Below, piece by piece: positions 8,591 to 17,471 of a stretch of DNA of 64,000 nucleotides (position 1 is the stretch's first letter; every line of letters starts with the position of its first letter). The stretch spans positions 248,001 to 312,000 of the forward strand of contig NZ_JBIQWA010000003.1 of assembly GCF_046591575.1 (NCBI RefSeq), in the 5' to 3' direction. The position numbers and the translations under genes are program-made. Origin of the DNA: Marivita sp046591575 (GTDB taxonomy: Bacteria; Pseudomonadota; Alphaproteobacteria; Rhodobacterales; Rhodobacteraceae). The notes below the pieces were generated by a model, which was not told where the DNA came from, ran no database searches, and saw only the letters and a program-made list of their open reading frames with translations.

Positions 8591-9301
8591 TCAGGCCCCA
8601 ACCGCGATCTTGCCGGGTTCCAGAATATCGGGGTCGCGCAGGACATAGCCACGCCCCCACACGGTTTCGATATAGCTGCCATCTTCGGTGGCTTCGGCCA
8701 GCTTTTTGCGCAGTTTGCAAATGAACACATCAATGATCTTGAGTTCCGGTTCATCCATACCGCCGTACAGATGGTTCAGGAACATTTCCTTGGTCAATGT
8801 GGTGCCCTTGCGCAAGCTCAGCAGTTCGAACATCTGGTATTCCTTGCCCGTCAGATGCACGGTATTGCCGTCCACCTGAACCGTTTTGGCGTCAAGATTA
8901 ACTTCGATCTTGCCGGTGCGGATAATGGACTGGGAATGGCCCTTTGACCGGCGGATGATGGCGTGAATGCGGGCCACCAGCTCTTCCCGGTGGAACGGTT
9001 TGGTCAGATAATCATCCGCCCCAAATCCGAACCCCTTCACCTTGTCTTCGCTGCCGTCATTGCCCGACAGGATCAGGATAGGCGTTTCAATTCGTGCCAG
9101 ACGCAACTGACGCAAAACGTCAAATCCGTTCATATCCGGCAAGTTAATATCAAGAAGGATCAAATCATAATCATAGAGCTTGGCCAAATCGATGCCTTCT
9201 TCCCCCAAATCGGTGGAATAGACGTTCAGGTTGGCATTGCCCAACATCAGTTCGATACTTTTTGACGTCGTTGGGTCATCTTCAACCAAGAGTACGCGCA
9301 T
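8591..9301 (-). CDS. ctrA: cell-cycle response regulator CtrA
   Basis: CtrA is the OmpR-type master regulator of alphaproteobacteria. In roseobacters it controls motility, gene-transfer-agent and related genes rather than being strictly essential. The 236-residue protein starts MRVLLVEDD. The phospho-accepting aspartate is D51 (LILLDINLPDMNGFDVL), with the switch lysine in DDYLTKPF. The winged-helix DNA-binding domain occupies about 120-225 (LTGKEYQMFELL, IIDVFICKLRKKL). GGAG sits upstream of the ATG at 9301. It lies downstream of the sciP gene and behind a CtrA-like site, consistent with autoregulation. Confidence 0.96.
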   Translation of the reverse strand: MRVLLVEDDPTTSKSIELMLGNANLNVYSTDLGEEGIDLAKLYDYDLILLDINLPDMNGFDVLRQLRLARIETPILILSGNDGSEDKVKGFGFGADDYLTKPFHREELVARIHAIIRRSKGHSQSIIRTGKIEVNLDAKTVQVDGNTVHLTGKEYQMFELLSLRKGTTLTKEMFLNHLYGGMDEPELKIIDVFICKLRKKLAEATEDGSYIETVWGRGYVLRDPDILEPGKIAVGA

Positions 9302-9353
9302 CAAGTTTCTCCGCTAAGTCAGCGTCCGGCAAAACGACACTGATCAAAAAAGG

Positions 9354-9368
9354 TTAATCCCAGGTTAC
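9354..9368. promoter_or_regulatory. CtrA-binding-like site upstream of ctrA
   Basis: TTAATCCCAGGTTAC fits TTAA-N7-TTAA with one mismatch in the second half. It is about 53 bases upstream of the ctrA start, in the 115-base gap between sciP and ctrA, where an autoregulatory site would be expected. Confidence 0.5.
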
Positions 9369-9416
9369 TGCACCTCAATCGAATAATGCAACCTTAGATT
9401 GCAGTAAAATTACAAA

Positions 9417-9689
9417 TTATCTAAAACGTTGAACAGCGGTTGCTTTCAACGCATCTTTTCCGTGCCGTTCAGATGCTGAAATCCATCCGTCCAGTTCTTC
9501 TTCGCTCAGGTCATAGCGCGCCAATGCTTCTTTTTTTGTAATCAATTGATGAATAACAGCATCCACGACAATGGCCTTGCGTGACGCAACCCAGCGATAT
9601 GTGTTTTGTGGTGGCAAATCCGCGTGGGTCAGAATTGACCCGTCAGCCAACGTCACGGTTCGTGGCCCGCTTGCCCTTTTAAGATACAT
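9417..9689 (-). CDS. sciP: SciP-type CtrA inhibitor (DUF1153)
   Basis: A 90-residue protein with the compact helix-turn-helix of the DUF1153 family. The hallmark segment is RWVASRKAIVVDAVIHQ followed by LITKKEALARYDLSEEELDGW. In Caulobacter SciP binds CtrA and blocks recruitment of RNA polymerase at CtrA-activated promoters. Its position next to ctrA supports the same role. It starts at an ATG at 9689 and is divergent from mnmA, with about 150 bases between the two starts. Confidence 0.9.
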   Translation of the reverse strand: MYLKRASGPRTVTLADGSILTHADLPPQNTYRWVASRKAIVVDAVIHQLITKKEALARYDLSEEELDGWISASERHGKDALKATAVQRFR

Positions 9690-9771
9690 GTATCGGCCCT
9701 TTCCAAAAGCCCTGATCGTTTGTATCCCGCAGACTGATCCGATCAGCCTTAATGTGACGTGAAGCCAAGGG

Positions 9772-9799
9772 TTGAGAATATGTTGGATTTGCCTATATT
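9772..9799 (+). promoter_or_regulatory. sigma-70-like promoter for mnmA
   Basis: TTGAGA (9772-9777), a 16-base spacer, then TATATT (9794-9799), about 40 bases before the mnmA ATG. It lies in the divergent sciP/mnmA region. This is a pattern match only. Confidence 0.5.
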
Positions 9800-9838
9800 T
9801 TGCGGGATTACCCCCTAAACCTGTCTGCGGAGACCGTC

Positions 9839-10978
9839 ATGGCCCTTGATGCGCCCAAGCTCAATTCGCTTGGCTTTGCCAAACCCCCGTCCCAAACACG
9901 CGTCGTTGTGGCGATGTCGGGCGGCGTGGACAGTTCGGTTGTGGCGGCGCAATTGGCCGAAGAAGGCTATGATGTGGTCGGCGTGACCCTGCAGCTTTAT
10001 GATCACGGTGCCGCATTGGCAAAGAAAGGCGCGTGTTGCGCGGGGCTGGACATTCACGACGCCCGGCGTGTGGCCGAGGATATGGGCTTTCCGCATTATG
10101 TTCTGGATTATGAGAACATTTTTAAGGACGCGGTGATTGACGAATTCGCCGACAGCTATCTTGCCGGGGCAACACCGGTACCCTGCATTCGCTGCAATGA
10201 GCGCGTGAAGTTTAAGGATCTTCTGGAGACCGCCAAGGATCTTGATGCGGATTGCATGGCCACGGGGCACTATATTCAACGCAAAATGGGTCCTTCCGGG
10301 CCCGAATTGCATTGCGCCGAAGATGCCAATCGCGATCAAAGCTACTTCCTGTTCTCGACCACGCCCGAGCAGCTGGAATATTTGCGGTTTCCTTTGGGCC
10401 ACCTACCCTCGAAAGACGCGACCCGCGATCTGGCGGCGCGTTTCAATTTGCAGGTTGCCGACAAGCCGGACAGTCAGGACATCTGTTTCGTGCCCAATGG
10501 CAATTACGCCAGCGTGATCGAAAAGCTGCGGCCCGGCGCGGCAGAGCCTGGCGACATTGTCGATATCAACGGCAACGTCCTGGGCCATCATGACGGCGTT
10601 ATTCATTACACCATCGGCCAACGGCGCGGTCTGGGGATAGGCGGCCTGAGCGACCCGTTATATGTGGTCAAGCTGGATGTGGATGCCAAACAGGTCATCG
10701 TTGGGCCCAAAGAGCTGCTGTCCACCCGTGTAATTCCCGTCCGCGAGATCAACTGGCTTGGAGATGGGGCGTTCAACAGCCGTGCGGAATGGCACGTGTC
10801 GGTCAAAGTGCGGTCGACCCGCCCCCCCCGAGAGGCAATTATCCGCCCTGTGTCCGATACCGAGGCCGAGGTCGAGCTGGTGACCCCGGAAGAAGGCGTC
10901 AGCCCAGGGCAGGCGTGCGTCTTTTACGATCCGGACAGCACGCGTATTCTGGGCGGCGGATGGATCTGGCGCGGTTGA
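9839..10978 (+). CDS. mnmA: tRNA-specific 2-thiouridylase MnmA
   Basis: MnmA adds sulfur at C2 of wobble U34 in tRNA-Lys, -Glu and -Gln. The 379-residue protein has an N-terminal PP-loop (VAMSGGVDSSVVA, about residues 23-35). The first catalytic cysteine is in TPVPCIRCNERVKF and the second in SQDICFVPNG. Family segments also include ATGHYIQ and IGQRRGLGIGG. The ATG at 9839 follows TGCGGAG. A TTG further upstream in the same frame is less convincing because it overlaps the promoter -10. Confidence 0.96.
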   Translation: MALDAPKLNSLGFAKPPSQTRVVVAMSGGVDSSVVAAQLAEEGYDVVGVTLQLYDHGAALAKKGACCAGLDIHDARRVAEDMGFPHYVLDYENIFKDAVIDEFADSYLAGATPVPCIRCNERVKFKDLLETAKDLDADCMATGHYIQRKMGPSGPELHCAEDANRDQSYFLFSTTPEQLEYLRFPLGHLPSKDATRDLAARFNLQVADKPDSQDICFVPNGNYASVIEKLRPGAAEPGDIVDINGNVLGHHDGVIHYTIGQRRGLGIGGLSDPLYVVKLDVDAKQVIVGPKELLSTRVIPVREINWLGDGAFNSRAEWHVSVKVRSTRPPREAIIRPVSDTEAEVELVTPEEGVSPGQACVFYDPDSTRILGGGWIWRG

Positions 10979-11050
10979 CATGGGCGATTGAAACGCTGTG
11001 GTGCCTGTTTCACACTGCCGGCATCTCTGCCTGAGGAAACTGGCCACAGC

Positions 11051-12865
11051 ATGCTTTGCGCTCAGCCAACACGGATAGTCTGCATCGTTCCACGCCTTGG
11101 AGCGAGCGTCGGGGGTGGCAAGATGAATGCCATTTTCAAACGGATGAACCTGCTGGCAGAGCGCGAGGCAACACAGGTCGTTCTGCTGAACATACAACAC
11201 GGCGTGAACCAGAAAATCGCTTTTGCCAATCTTCGCGCGCAAGGGGTGTTCCACCCGGATATACGCCATCAATCCCTATACGAGTTTTGCACAGCCAAAG
11301 ATCATCAGGCCCCCGGCCCTGCCGAATTGGACTTGCCAGACTGGGAGACGCAAAAAACCCGACACGGCGGGAAGCGCACGACCAGTTACTACCAGGACGG
11401 TTGTCGCGTCATGCGCGACACTCAAGAGCCCACGTCCGCCGGTGATCTTCTTATCAGAGAGATCGTCACAGATCGCGACAGGGATATCCGTCTTAAATAC
11501 CTCGACGATACGATCGTTGAATCGCGTGTGCGCTTTGGTGACGGTGTGGTCATCAAATCCTATTTTGCCCACGGTCAGGTGGCCTGCACGCTTCGACAGG
11601 AAAACCGGGCGTTTGTGTGGGCCGACAGTGCCGTTTTGGGCGAGCGGTTTCACAATGAAAACAATATGCACAAAGCCATTGTCGAACAGGGCTTTCCACC
11701 TGACTGTATCGTTTTTGTGGACGGGATCACCACCGCCTATCTGTCGCGGCATATTTCAGCCCGCAAGGTATTGGTGCTGCACGCAGATCACCGCGCCCCA
11801 TCAGGTGATGTGGTGCCGCGCTCGCGGCATCTGATCGAAAATTTCGAGGGTGATGCGATCCTCACCGCAACTCATGTCCACAAGGCCCGGCTGGAAAAAG
11901 ATCTGAAACACGCCGCGCCGATCCGTGTCATTCCGCATTATACCGACCGCCCCGAACCGTCAGACGCATCGCGGGCGCATATTTGCACCGTCTCCCGGTT
12001 GGAACTGACGGGCAAACCCATCCATCAATGTATCGAGGCGTTCACGCGCATCATGCATCTGATCCCGGATACAAATTACCTCATCTATGGGTCGGGCCTT
12101 GGACAGGCCCGACTTCAGCAGCTTATTGATCACAAAGGCTGTGGCGACCGTGTCTTTTTGAAAGGCTACACGACTGATCCGTCACAGGTCTTTCGCAAGT
12201 CGTTGATGTCCTTGGCCCCCACGCTGACCGAGGGTTTTGGCCTTTCCTTGCTGGAATCCCTATCCTGTGGATGTCCGGTTATCAGCTATGACGTAGATTA
12301 CGGGCCACGCGAATTGATCCGGCCCGGACAGAACGGAGAATTGGTAGCACCGGGTGATATTGACGGCATCGTCAAGGCGATCCGGACAGTGTTGGATCAC
12401 CGCGCGGATTATGCCAAGGCCGCCCGTCAAACCGCGCATCAATATTCGTTTGAGGTTTACCAAAAGAACTATGACGCGCTTTTGGATGACCTGACGGGGC
12501 GGAATTTTTCGTTCGACATTGGGGCGCGCGATCTCAAATGGGAAACCCGTCTGGCGGTGTCCTCCGCGCCACGCATGTATAAGGCACGGTTGCTGGATTT
12601 ATACATAAAACTGTGCGCAGACACGCGTGATCTGGAGGGGATGTATCAGGGATTTCAGCAAAAGCTGGATCTTTTCCCAAGCCTTCAGCGTCCGCTTATG
12701 CGATGCATCTGGCTGAGCCGCAAACTTGGCCGTGATAATGAATGTCGCGCTTATCTGGCCGTATTTGCACAGCGTTTCCCAGTCAATTATCGCCATTTCC
12801 TTGGGCGTTATCCGATTTTTCAGGACATTGCGGACGCGCTTGATCCGGACGCGCGGGTGCGCTGA
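11051..12865 (+). CDS. GT-B glycosyltransferase, TagE/GtfA-like, with C-terminal extension
   Basis: A 604-residue protein. The catalytic C-terminal Rossmann half (about residues 310-490) shows CTVSRLELTGKPIHQCIEAF, YLIYGSGLG, LAPTLTEGFGLSLLESLSCG and YDVDYGPRELIRPGQNGELV. The last two resemble the EGFGLS and DVNYGP signatures of TagE (poly-glycerolphosphate glucosyltransferase) and GtfA-type enzymes, best known from Gram-positives. The N-terminal acceptor half includes VFVDGITTAYLS and VLVLHADHR. A further ~120 residues with no family I recognise follow the catalytic domain. The ATG at 11051 is chosen over an upstream TTG. It is a single gene between mnmA and a convergent esterase, so it may be an insertion. 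Substrate unknown. Confidence 0.8.
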   Translation: MLCAQPTRIVCIVPRLGASVGGGKMNAIFKRMNLLAEREATQVVLLNIQHGVNQKIAFANLRAQGVFHPDIRHQSLYEFCTAKDHQAPGPAELDLPDWETQKTRHGGKRTTSYYQDGCRVMRDTQEPTSAGDLLIREIVTDRDRDIRLKYLDDTIVESRVRFGDGVVIKSYFAHGQVACTLRQENRAFVWADSAVLGERFHNENNMHKAIVEQGFPPDCIVFVDGITTAYLSRHISARKVLVLHADHRAPSGDVVPRSRHLIENFEGDAILTATHVHKARLEKDLKHAAPIRVIPHYTDRPEPSDASRAHICTVSRLELTGKPIHQCIEAFTRIMHLIPDTNYLIYGSGLGQARLQQLIDHKGCGDRVFLKGYTTDPSQVFRKSLMSLAPTLTEGFGLSLLESLSCGCPVISYDVDYGPRELIRPGQNGELVAPGDIDGIVKAIRTVLDHRADYAKAARQTAHQYSFEVYQKNYDALLDDLTGRNFSFDIGARDLKWETRLAVSSAPRMYKARLLDLYIKLCADTRDLEGMYQGFQQKLDLFPSLQRPLMRCIWLSRKLGRDNECRAYLAVFAQRFPVNYRHFLGRYPIFQDIADALDPDARVR

Positions 12866-12904
12866 GATCCCCTGCGCGGTCACGTATGGCCGTGTGACAA
12901 ACGC

Positions 12905-13570
12905 CTAGAGGCTACATTTATCGCGCATGAAGGCCAGGGCCACGGACAAGCCGTCGGGGGCGATGCCGTGGGCTGTGCCTTTCATGATATGGGCAAACAC
13001 GTCCTGCCAACCGGCTTCCTGCAAGGCTTCGGCGGCGGCGGGCAGGGATTGGACCGGGACGACATCATCCTGATCGCCATGGACCAGCAGAATGGGAAAG
13101 CGGCTGACCACCTCGTCGGCCAAAAGTTCCGGGGCCAGCAGACGGCCGGAAAAGCCGACCAACCCGGCAATCGGATCTTCGCGGCGCGGGGCCACATGCA
13201 GGCCCATCATGGTGCCCTGACTGAACCCAAAGATCACGACCTGTTCGGGCAGCAAGTCTTCATCGACCATCAAGGCATCCAGAAACGCGTTCAGATCGTC
13301 CACGGCGCGGGCCATGCCGGCCATTGATTCTTCCTCGGACGACCCGTCAATCCATGGGATCGGGAACCACTGAAATCCAAACGGCGCACCGGCACAGGCT
13401 TCGGGGGCGTCGGGCGCGACAAACAGCGTATCGGGCAGATGTTCACCCAACGGATCGGCCAGCCCCAGCAGATCAGCCCCGTTCGCACCATATCCGTGCA
13501 GGAACACAACGGCAGATCGTGTGTCTCCGGAAACCGGTTCTTTGCGTCCGGCAGTCAGTACCCGTGTCAT
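12905..13570 (-). CDS. phospholipase/carboxylesterase family hydrolase
   Basis: A 221-residue alpha/beta hydrolase of the Abhydrolase_2 family. It has VVFLHGYGANG near the N-terminus, the nucleophile elbow GFSQG, the acid in HGDQDDVVP and the catalytic histidine in GTAHGI. These enzymes cleave short acyl or lysophospholipid esters; the natural substrate is not evident. The ATG at 13570 overlaps the stop of the upstream glycosylase gene (ATGA). It is third in a cobK-alkA-esterase operon. Confidence 0.88.
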   Translation of the reverse strand: MTRVLTAGRKEPVSGDTRSAVVFLHGYGANGADLLGLADPLGEHLPDTLFVAPDAPEACAGAPFGFQWFPIPWIDGSSEEESMAGMARAVDDLNAFLDALMVDEDLLPEQVVIFGFSQGTMMGLHVAPRREDPIAGLVGFSGRLLAPELLADEVVSRFPILLVHGDQDDVVPVQSLPAAAEALQEAGWQDVFAHIMKGTAHGIAPDGLSVALAFMRDKCSL

Positions 13571-14196
13571 GCGATCCCCTCTCGATCCTTGGCCACATGG
13601 TAGTAGGCCCAGAGCGCCCGCGCCGCAACCGATCTCCAGGGTGACCAATCCTGCGCCATGGCGCGCAAGGCTTTGTCCTTTGGCCGGTCCGGCAGGTCGA
13701 ACAACAGGCGCGCGCTTTCCTGCAGCGCCAGATCCCCCGGCGCGAACACATCGGCACGCCCTAACGAGAACATTGCATAGATTTCAGCGGTCCAGACACC
13801 GATGCCGGTGACGGCCGTGAGCGTCTTTACCACTGTCTCGGTCGGCGCGGTGCGCAGGGCGGCATAGTCGATCCCGGCCTCGGCCAGCGCGCAGGCATAG
13901 CGCGCCTTTTGGCGGCTGAGGCCCAGTTCGCGCAATCCGTCGGGCCCATGCTGCAACACCGTCTCGGGTGTCACAGCCCCGGCGGTTTCCAACCGGGACC
14001 AAATCGCGCGGGCCGACGCCACGCTGACCTGTTGACTGACGATGGCGCTTAAAAGCTGGCCAAACCCGTCAGGTTTCAGCCGCAACGGCAAAGGGCCGGT
14101 TTGCGCCAAGGCGTGTGCAAACCGCGCCTCTCTGCGGGCCAGCCATTCGGCACCCTCTGCGACACAGGCGTCCGATGTAATCAAACGTTCTGTCAT
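13567..14196 (-). CDS. AlkA-type DNA-3-methyladenine glycosylase (HhH-GPD)
   Basis: A 209-residue base-excision glycosylase that removes alkylated purines. The helix-hairpin-helix and GPD segment is TAVTGIGVWTAEIYAMF followed by GRADVFAPGDLAL, with the catalytic aspartate in APGD. LLSAIVSQQVSVASA is the usual motif that precedes it. The protein is compact and lacks an AlkA N-terminal subdomain, as in many proteobacterial homologues. It overlaps cobK upstream and the esterase downstream by four bases each, giving a tight three-gene operon. There is no LexA box here. Confidence 0.9.
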   Translation of the reverse strand: MTERLITSDACVAEGAEWLARREARFAHALAQTGPLPLRLKPDGFGQLLSAIVSQQVSVASARAIWSRLETAGAVTPETVLQHGPDGLRELGLSRQKARYACALAEAGIDYAALRTAPTETVVKTLTAVTGIGVWTAEIYAMFSLGRADVFAPGDLALQESARLLFDLPDRPKDKALRAMAQDWSPWRSVAARALWAYYHVAKDREGIA

Positions 14197-14921
14197 AGTC
14201 GCGTCTCCAGCCAGTTTAAGGCGGCGTCAACTGTATGCACGATGGTGCCTCCTGACGGTTTGGGCCGTGCGATCATATAGACCGGACATCCAAGCGCGCG
14301 CGCCGCGCCAATCTTTGGCCATCCGCCCTCACCGCCTGCATTGCGCGTCAGCACCGCGTCAATCCGATACCTGCGCATCAGCGCGATTTCCGAGTTCAAC
14401 GTAAAGGGCGGCGTGTCGTACAAAAACCGTCCGTGGCGCAGTGAACAGGGTGCCGTGTGACGCGACAGCTGGCGCACAAACGCCGTTGCATGGCGCAGCG
14501 CCCGCAGCTCTGCCAACGCCGGACGGCCCAGCGTGACCAGCACCCGCGCCCCCGGCGGAACAAGACCGGGCGCGTCGCGCGCATGACGCAAAGGCACCCA
14601 CCTGTCGCGCCGGTCGGGCCGCCATCCCGATCGGATCAGACAAAGCAGCGGGCAACCGGTCTGCGCCGCGACGCGTGCGGCAATTTCGAATGAGGGCGCG
14701 TCACAGGGGTGCGGGGCGGCCACGATGACACGGGCGGCCTGCGCATAATGGGCAAATTCGACCTGTTCCGCTGCGGTGCTACCCGAAACCCTGCCCCGGG
14801 CTGGCTGCCAAAGCCGGGCAGAGGCGCCCAGTCTTTGCACAAGATCACGCGCTTCGGCCGATCCGCCAAGGATGGCGATCTGCCCGGCGCAGGTGCTCTT
14901 GATATCGGTCGAGATCTTCAT
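14193..14921 (-). CDS. cobK: cobalt-precorrin-6A / precorrin-6A reductase
   Basis: CobK/CbiJ reduces the corrin ring during cobalamin synthesis with NADPH. The 242-residue protein opens with the nucleotide-binding ILGGSAEARDL. It also shows VAAPHPCDAPSFEIA, VLVTLGRPALAELRAL and, near the end, VLTRNAGGEGGWPKIGAA, which are family signatures. The ATG at 14921 is preferred over a GTG 16 codons upstream. It is alone here without other cob genes, first in an operon with alkA and an esterase. Confidence 0.9.
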   Translation of the reverse strand: MKISTDIKSTCAGQIAILGGSAEARDLVQRLGASARLWQPARGRVSGSTAAEQVEFAHYAQAARVIVAAPHPCDAPSFEIAARVAAQTGCPLLCLIRSGWRPDRRDRWVPLRHARDAPGLVPPGARVLVTLGRPALAELRALRHATAFVRQLSRHTAPCSLRHGRFLYDTPPFTLNSEIALMRRYRIDAVLTRNAGGEGGWPKIGAARALGCPVYMIARPKPSGGTIVHTVDAALNWLETRL

Positions 14922-15003
14922 TCCCGAGGGCTTACACAACCACGAGGCAAAGCGCCACGGGCGCACCACGCATCTTGATGCGCGCCGCGATTGGTCCTAG
15001 GCA

Positions 15004-16251
15004 ATGGGCATGAGCACACTAGACCCAGCCGCCCAGCAGGATGACGCCCTCCAGCACAGTCGCGCCAAGCGCAATGTCATGGTGCTGGTCTGTGCGCAGG
15101 CCATTCTTGGCGCGCAGATGCCGATGATCTTTACCGTTGGCGGTCTGGCCGGGCAGTCGCTTGCGTCGAATATCTGTTTTGCCACGCTTCCCATTTCGCT
15201 CATTGTTCTGGGCTCTATGGTCACGGCAACACCGATTTCGGCTTTCATGCAGAAATACGGCCGCCGTGCGGGGTTTATCGTGGGGTCGATGGGCGGTGCT
15301 CTGGGCGGTGCGATCGGCGCATACGGTCTTTATATCGCGTCCTTCCCGGTGTTCCTGCTGGGCAGTTTCCTGACCGGGATCTACATGTCTGCTCAGGGGT
15401 TTTACCGTTTTGCGGCTGCCGATAACACGTCCGAGACCTTTCGTCCCAAAGCGATTTCCTATGTCATGGCCGGCGGGCTTGCCGCCGCCATTATCGGCCC
15501 GCAACTGGTGAAAGCCACGGCCGACAGCTATGTGGTGCCCTTTCTGGGAACCTATATCGCGGTGATTGTTCTGAACATCGTGGGTTCGGTTCTGTTCTGG
15601 TTTCTCGACATTCCCAAACCGCCCGTCCCGTCCGAAGACGCGCCCAAGGGGCGGACCCGTTGGGAGCTTTTGACAACACCGCGCATTGCGGTTGCGATAA
15701 TCTGCGCCATGGTCACTTATGCACTGATGAACCTTGTCATGACCTCCACCCCGCTTGCCGTGGTGGGCTGTGGGTTCACCGCCGGAAATGCCGCTGACAT
15801 TGTGTCGGCCCATGTTCTGGCGATGTTTGCGCCGTCGTTCTTTACCGGCCACCTCATTGTGCGCTTTGGGGTCGAAAAGATTGTCGCGGCCGGACTTGTC
15901 ATTTTGGCCGCAGCCGGGGCCGTTGCGCTTCAGGGGGTCGAACTTGGCAATTTCTACATCGCTTTGATTCTTCTGGGGCTTGGCTGGAATTTCGGCTTTA
16001 TCGGGGCCACAGCCATGCTGACCTCAGCGCACGAGCCGCATGAACGCGGGCGCGTTCAGGGCATGAATGACGTTCTGGTCTTTGGCGGTGTCACAGTTGC
16101 GTCACTGGCCTCTGGCGGGTTGTTGAACTGTTCCGGCGGGACACCCGCAGAAGGCTGGAGCGCGGTGAATATGGCCATGGCCCCGTTCCTGATGCTGGCG
16201 GGCGGTGCTTTGATCTGGCTGATGTTCCAACCCCGGGATGACATGGCCTGA
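15004..16251 (+). CDS. MFS transporter
   Basis: A 415-residue integral membrane protein with about 12 hydrophobic segments. The conserved loop between helices 2 and 3 is present in degenerate form (FMQKYGRRAGFIVGS). A central hydrophilic loop (PSEDAPKGRTRWELLTTPR, about residues 205-225) divides two six-helix halves. The family moves small solutes by proton coupling; no feature identifies the substrate. A second ATG two codons downstream is an equally possible start. Divergent from cobK. Confidence 0.85.
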   Translation: MGMSTLDPAAQQDDALQHSRAKRNVMVLVCAQAILGAQMPMIFTVGGLAGQSLASNICFATLPISLIVLGSMVTATPISAFMQKYGRRAGFIVGSMGGALGGAIGAYGLYIASFPVFLLGSFLTGIYMSAQGFYRFAAADNTSETFRPKAISYVMAGGLAAAIIGPQLVKATADSYVVPFLGTYIAVIVLNIVGSVLFWFLDIPKPPVPSEDAPKGRTRWELLTTPRIAVAIICAMVTYALMNLVMTSTPLAVVGCGFTAGNAADIVSAHVLAMFAPSFFTGHLIVRFGVEKIVAAGLVILAAAGAVALQGVELGNFYIALILLGLGWNFGFIGATAMLTSAHEPHERGRVQGMNDVLVFGGVTVASLASGGLLNCSGGTPAEGWSAVNMAMAPFLMLAGGALIWLMFQPRDDMA

Positions 16252-16347
16252 TCGATAAAATTGGATATATTTTGACACATGCGGGAAAGATCATTTTCAG
16301 ACTTACCCGGCTAGACCAAGGCAGTTTCCACCAGAACGGTGTCTGCC

Positions 16348-16602
16348 ATGCGCTCTTATTTTACACGAACTCTCATCGTTGCCCTATTGGGGCTGACCGG
16401 TTGCCAACATTATGACAAGGCGGCGCATTTTGCCGTCGGGGCTGCAGTGTCCCACGCAGTGACCACCCAAACCCAAAGCAAAGCGGCAGGATGTGCTGCG
16501 GCTGTGGGTGTTGGGGTGTTGAAAGAATTGATCGACGATCATTCAGATCCGTTGGATATTCTGGCGACGGGGCTTGGATGCTCTGTTGTGTTGGCGTTCT
16601 AG
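16348..16602 (+). CDS. small lipoprotein, unknown function
   Basis: An 84-residue protein with a lipoprotein signal: a short basic N-terminus, a hydrophobic stretch, and the lipobox LTGC with cysteine near residue 19. The mature part begins QHYDKAAHFAVGA. It has two further hydrophobic stretches and an acidic LIDDHSDPLD. The layout is reminiscent of small YfiM-like lipoproteins, but I cannot assign a function. A GTG nine bases upstream is an alternative start. The gene is convergent with the next, with only 10 bases between stops. Confidence 0.6.
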   Translation: MRSYFTRTLIVALLGLTGCQHYDKAAHFAVGAAVSHAVTTQTQSKAAGCAAAVGVGVLKELIDDHSDPLDILATGLGCSVVLAF

Positions 16603-16612
16603 CCCTGGGTCA

Positions 16613-17386
16613 TCAGCGCGCGGTTGCGGCGTGCCACATCAAGCGCATTTTCTTGATCGCCTCAGAAGTGCCCAGCGTTCCATCCGCCACACGACGCGGA
16701 TCTGCCACGACCTGCTGCAAAAGCGGTTTTGCCTGCCATGTGGCCAGAATCACGGGGCGGGCCGTGCGTGGCAGCTGGTTCCGGTCAGCGCGTGCTTTGT
16801 TCAGACGGTTGAGGCCGTCTTGGGCCACGGCCTGAACCGCGTCTGTGCGCCCATCCACAAGCGGAATCCGTCCCTGGCGCTCCAACTCCGGCACGGCTTT
16901 CAGAAATTGCGCCAGACCACTGGCATAACCCAGATCGCGCAGCACATCGGGCGACTGTCCGCTGAGCGATTGCGCGCCCGCCAAAAGCAAGGATGCCGAC
17001 GTGTCCTCAAGATAACGGGTAAAGGCCGCCTGATCCTCGAACGGATCACGGTGCACATCCCAAAGACGGGCGGTCACGGCCTTTTGCAATTGGCGCGCCG
17101 CCTCAGCGTCCAGAACGTGTGCAAGCGATGTCACCACCTCGTGCCGCCTGACATGCCCGCCAGACGCAATCTCTTCCAAGGCGTCGGTCCACCATTGCAA
17201 CCGCATCTCGGCGATCAACGGCTCTTGTGTCACCCATGGCGCGCGGGACACTTCGACGTTGAGGGCATAAATCGGAAACAGCGTTTTGCGCGCTTCAACC
17301 GGGGCCGCCATGGTCGCGGCGAACCGGTCGGGATCGCCGCGTTCCACCAGTTGCGCACAGGCCGTCAGATCCGCGTCGAACCTCAT
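16613..17386 (-). CDS. squalene/phytoene-synthase-fold protein, NDUFAF6-like, probably non-catalytic
   Basis: A 257-residue protein of the squalene/phytoene synthase superfamily. The segment AEMRLQWWTDALEEI matches the first helix motif of the NDUFAF6 branch, the mitochondrial complex I assembly factor. The two aspartate-rich motifs (DxxxD) that bind prenyl diphosphate and magnesium in real phytoene synthases are not visible: the second region reads LGYASGLAQFLKAVPEL. There are no carotenoid genes nearby. An assembly or scaffolding role, perhaps for NADH dehydrogenase, is more likely than carotenoid synthesis. The ATG at 17386 is chosen as the first that begins the family domain. Confidence 0.75.
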   Translation of the reverse strand: MRFDADLTACAQLVERGDPDRFAATMAAPVEARKTLFPIYALNVEVSRAPWVTQEPLIAEMRLQWWTDALEEIASGGHVRRHEVVTSLAHVLDAEAARQLQKAVTARLWDVHRDPFEDQAAFTRYLEDTSASLLLAGAQSLSGQSPDVLRDLGYASGLAQFLKAVPELERQGRIPLVDGRTDAVQAVAQDGLNRLNKARADRNQLPRTARPVILATWQAKPLLQQVVADPRRVADGTLGTSEAIKKMRLMWHAATAR

Positions 17387-17471
17387 GACGCAAACACCTG
17401 CACCGGCGCATCCGCCCGCCGTCCCCATCGCGACGGATATTTCCGAGCCGCAAAGATCGTGCCTCGATCCA

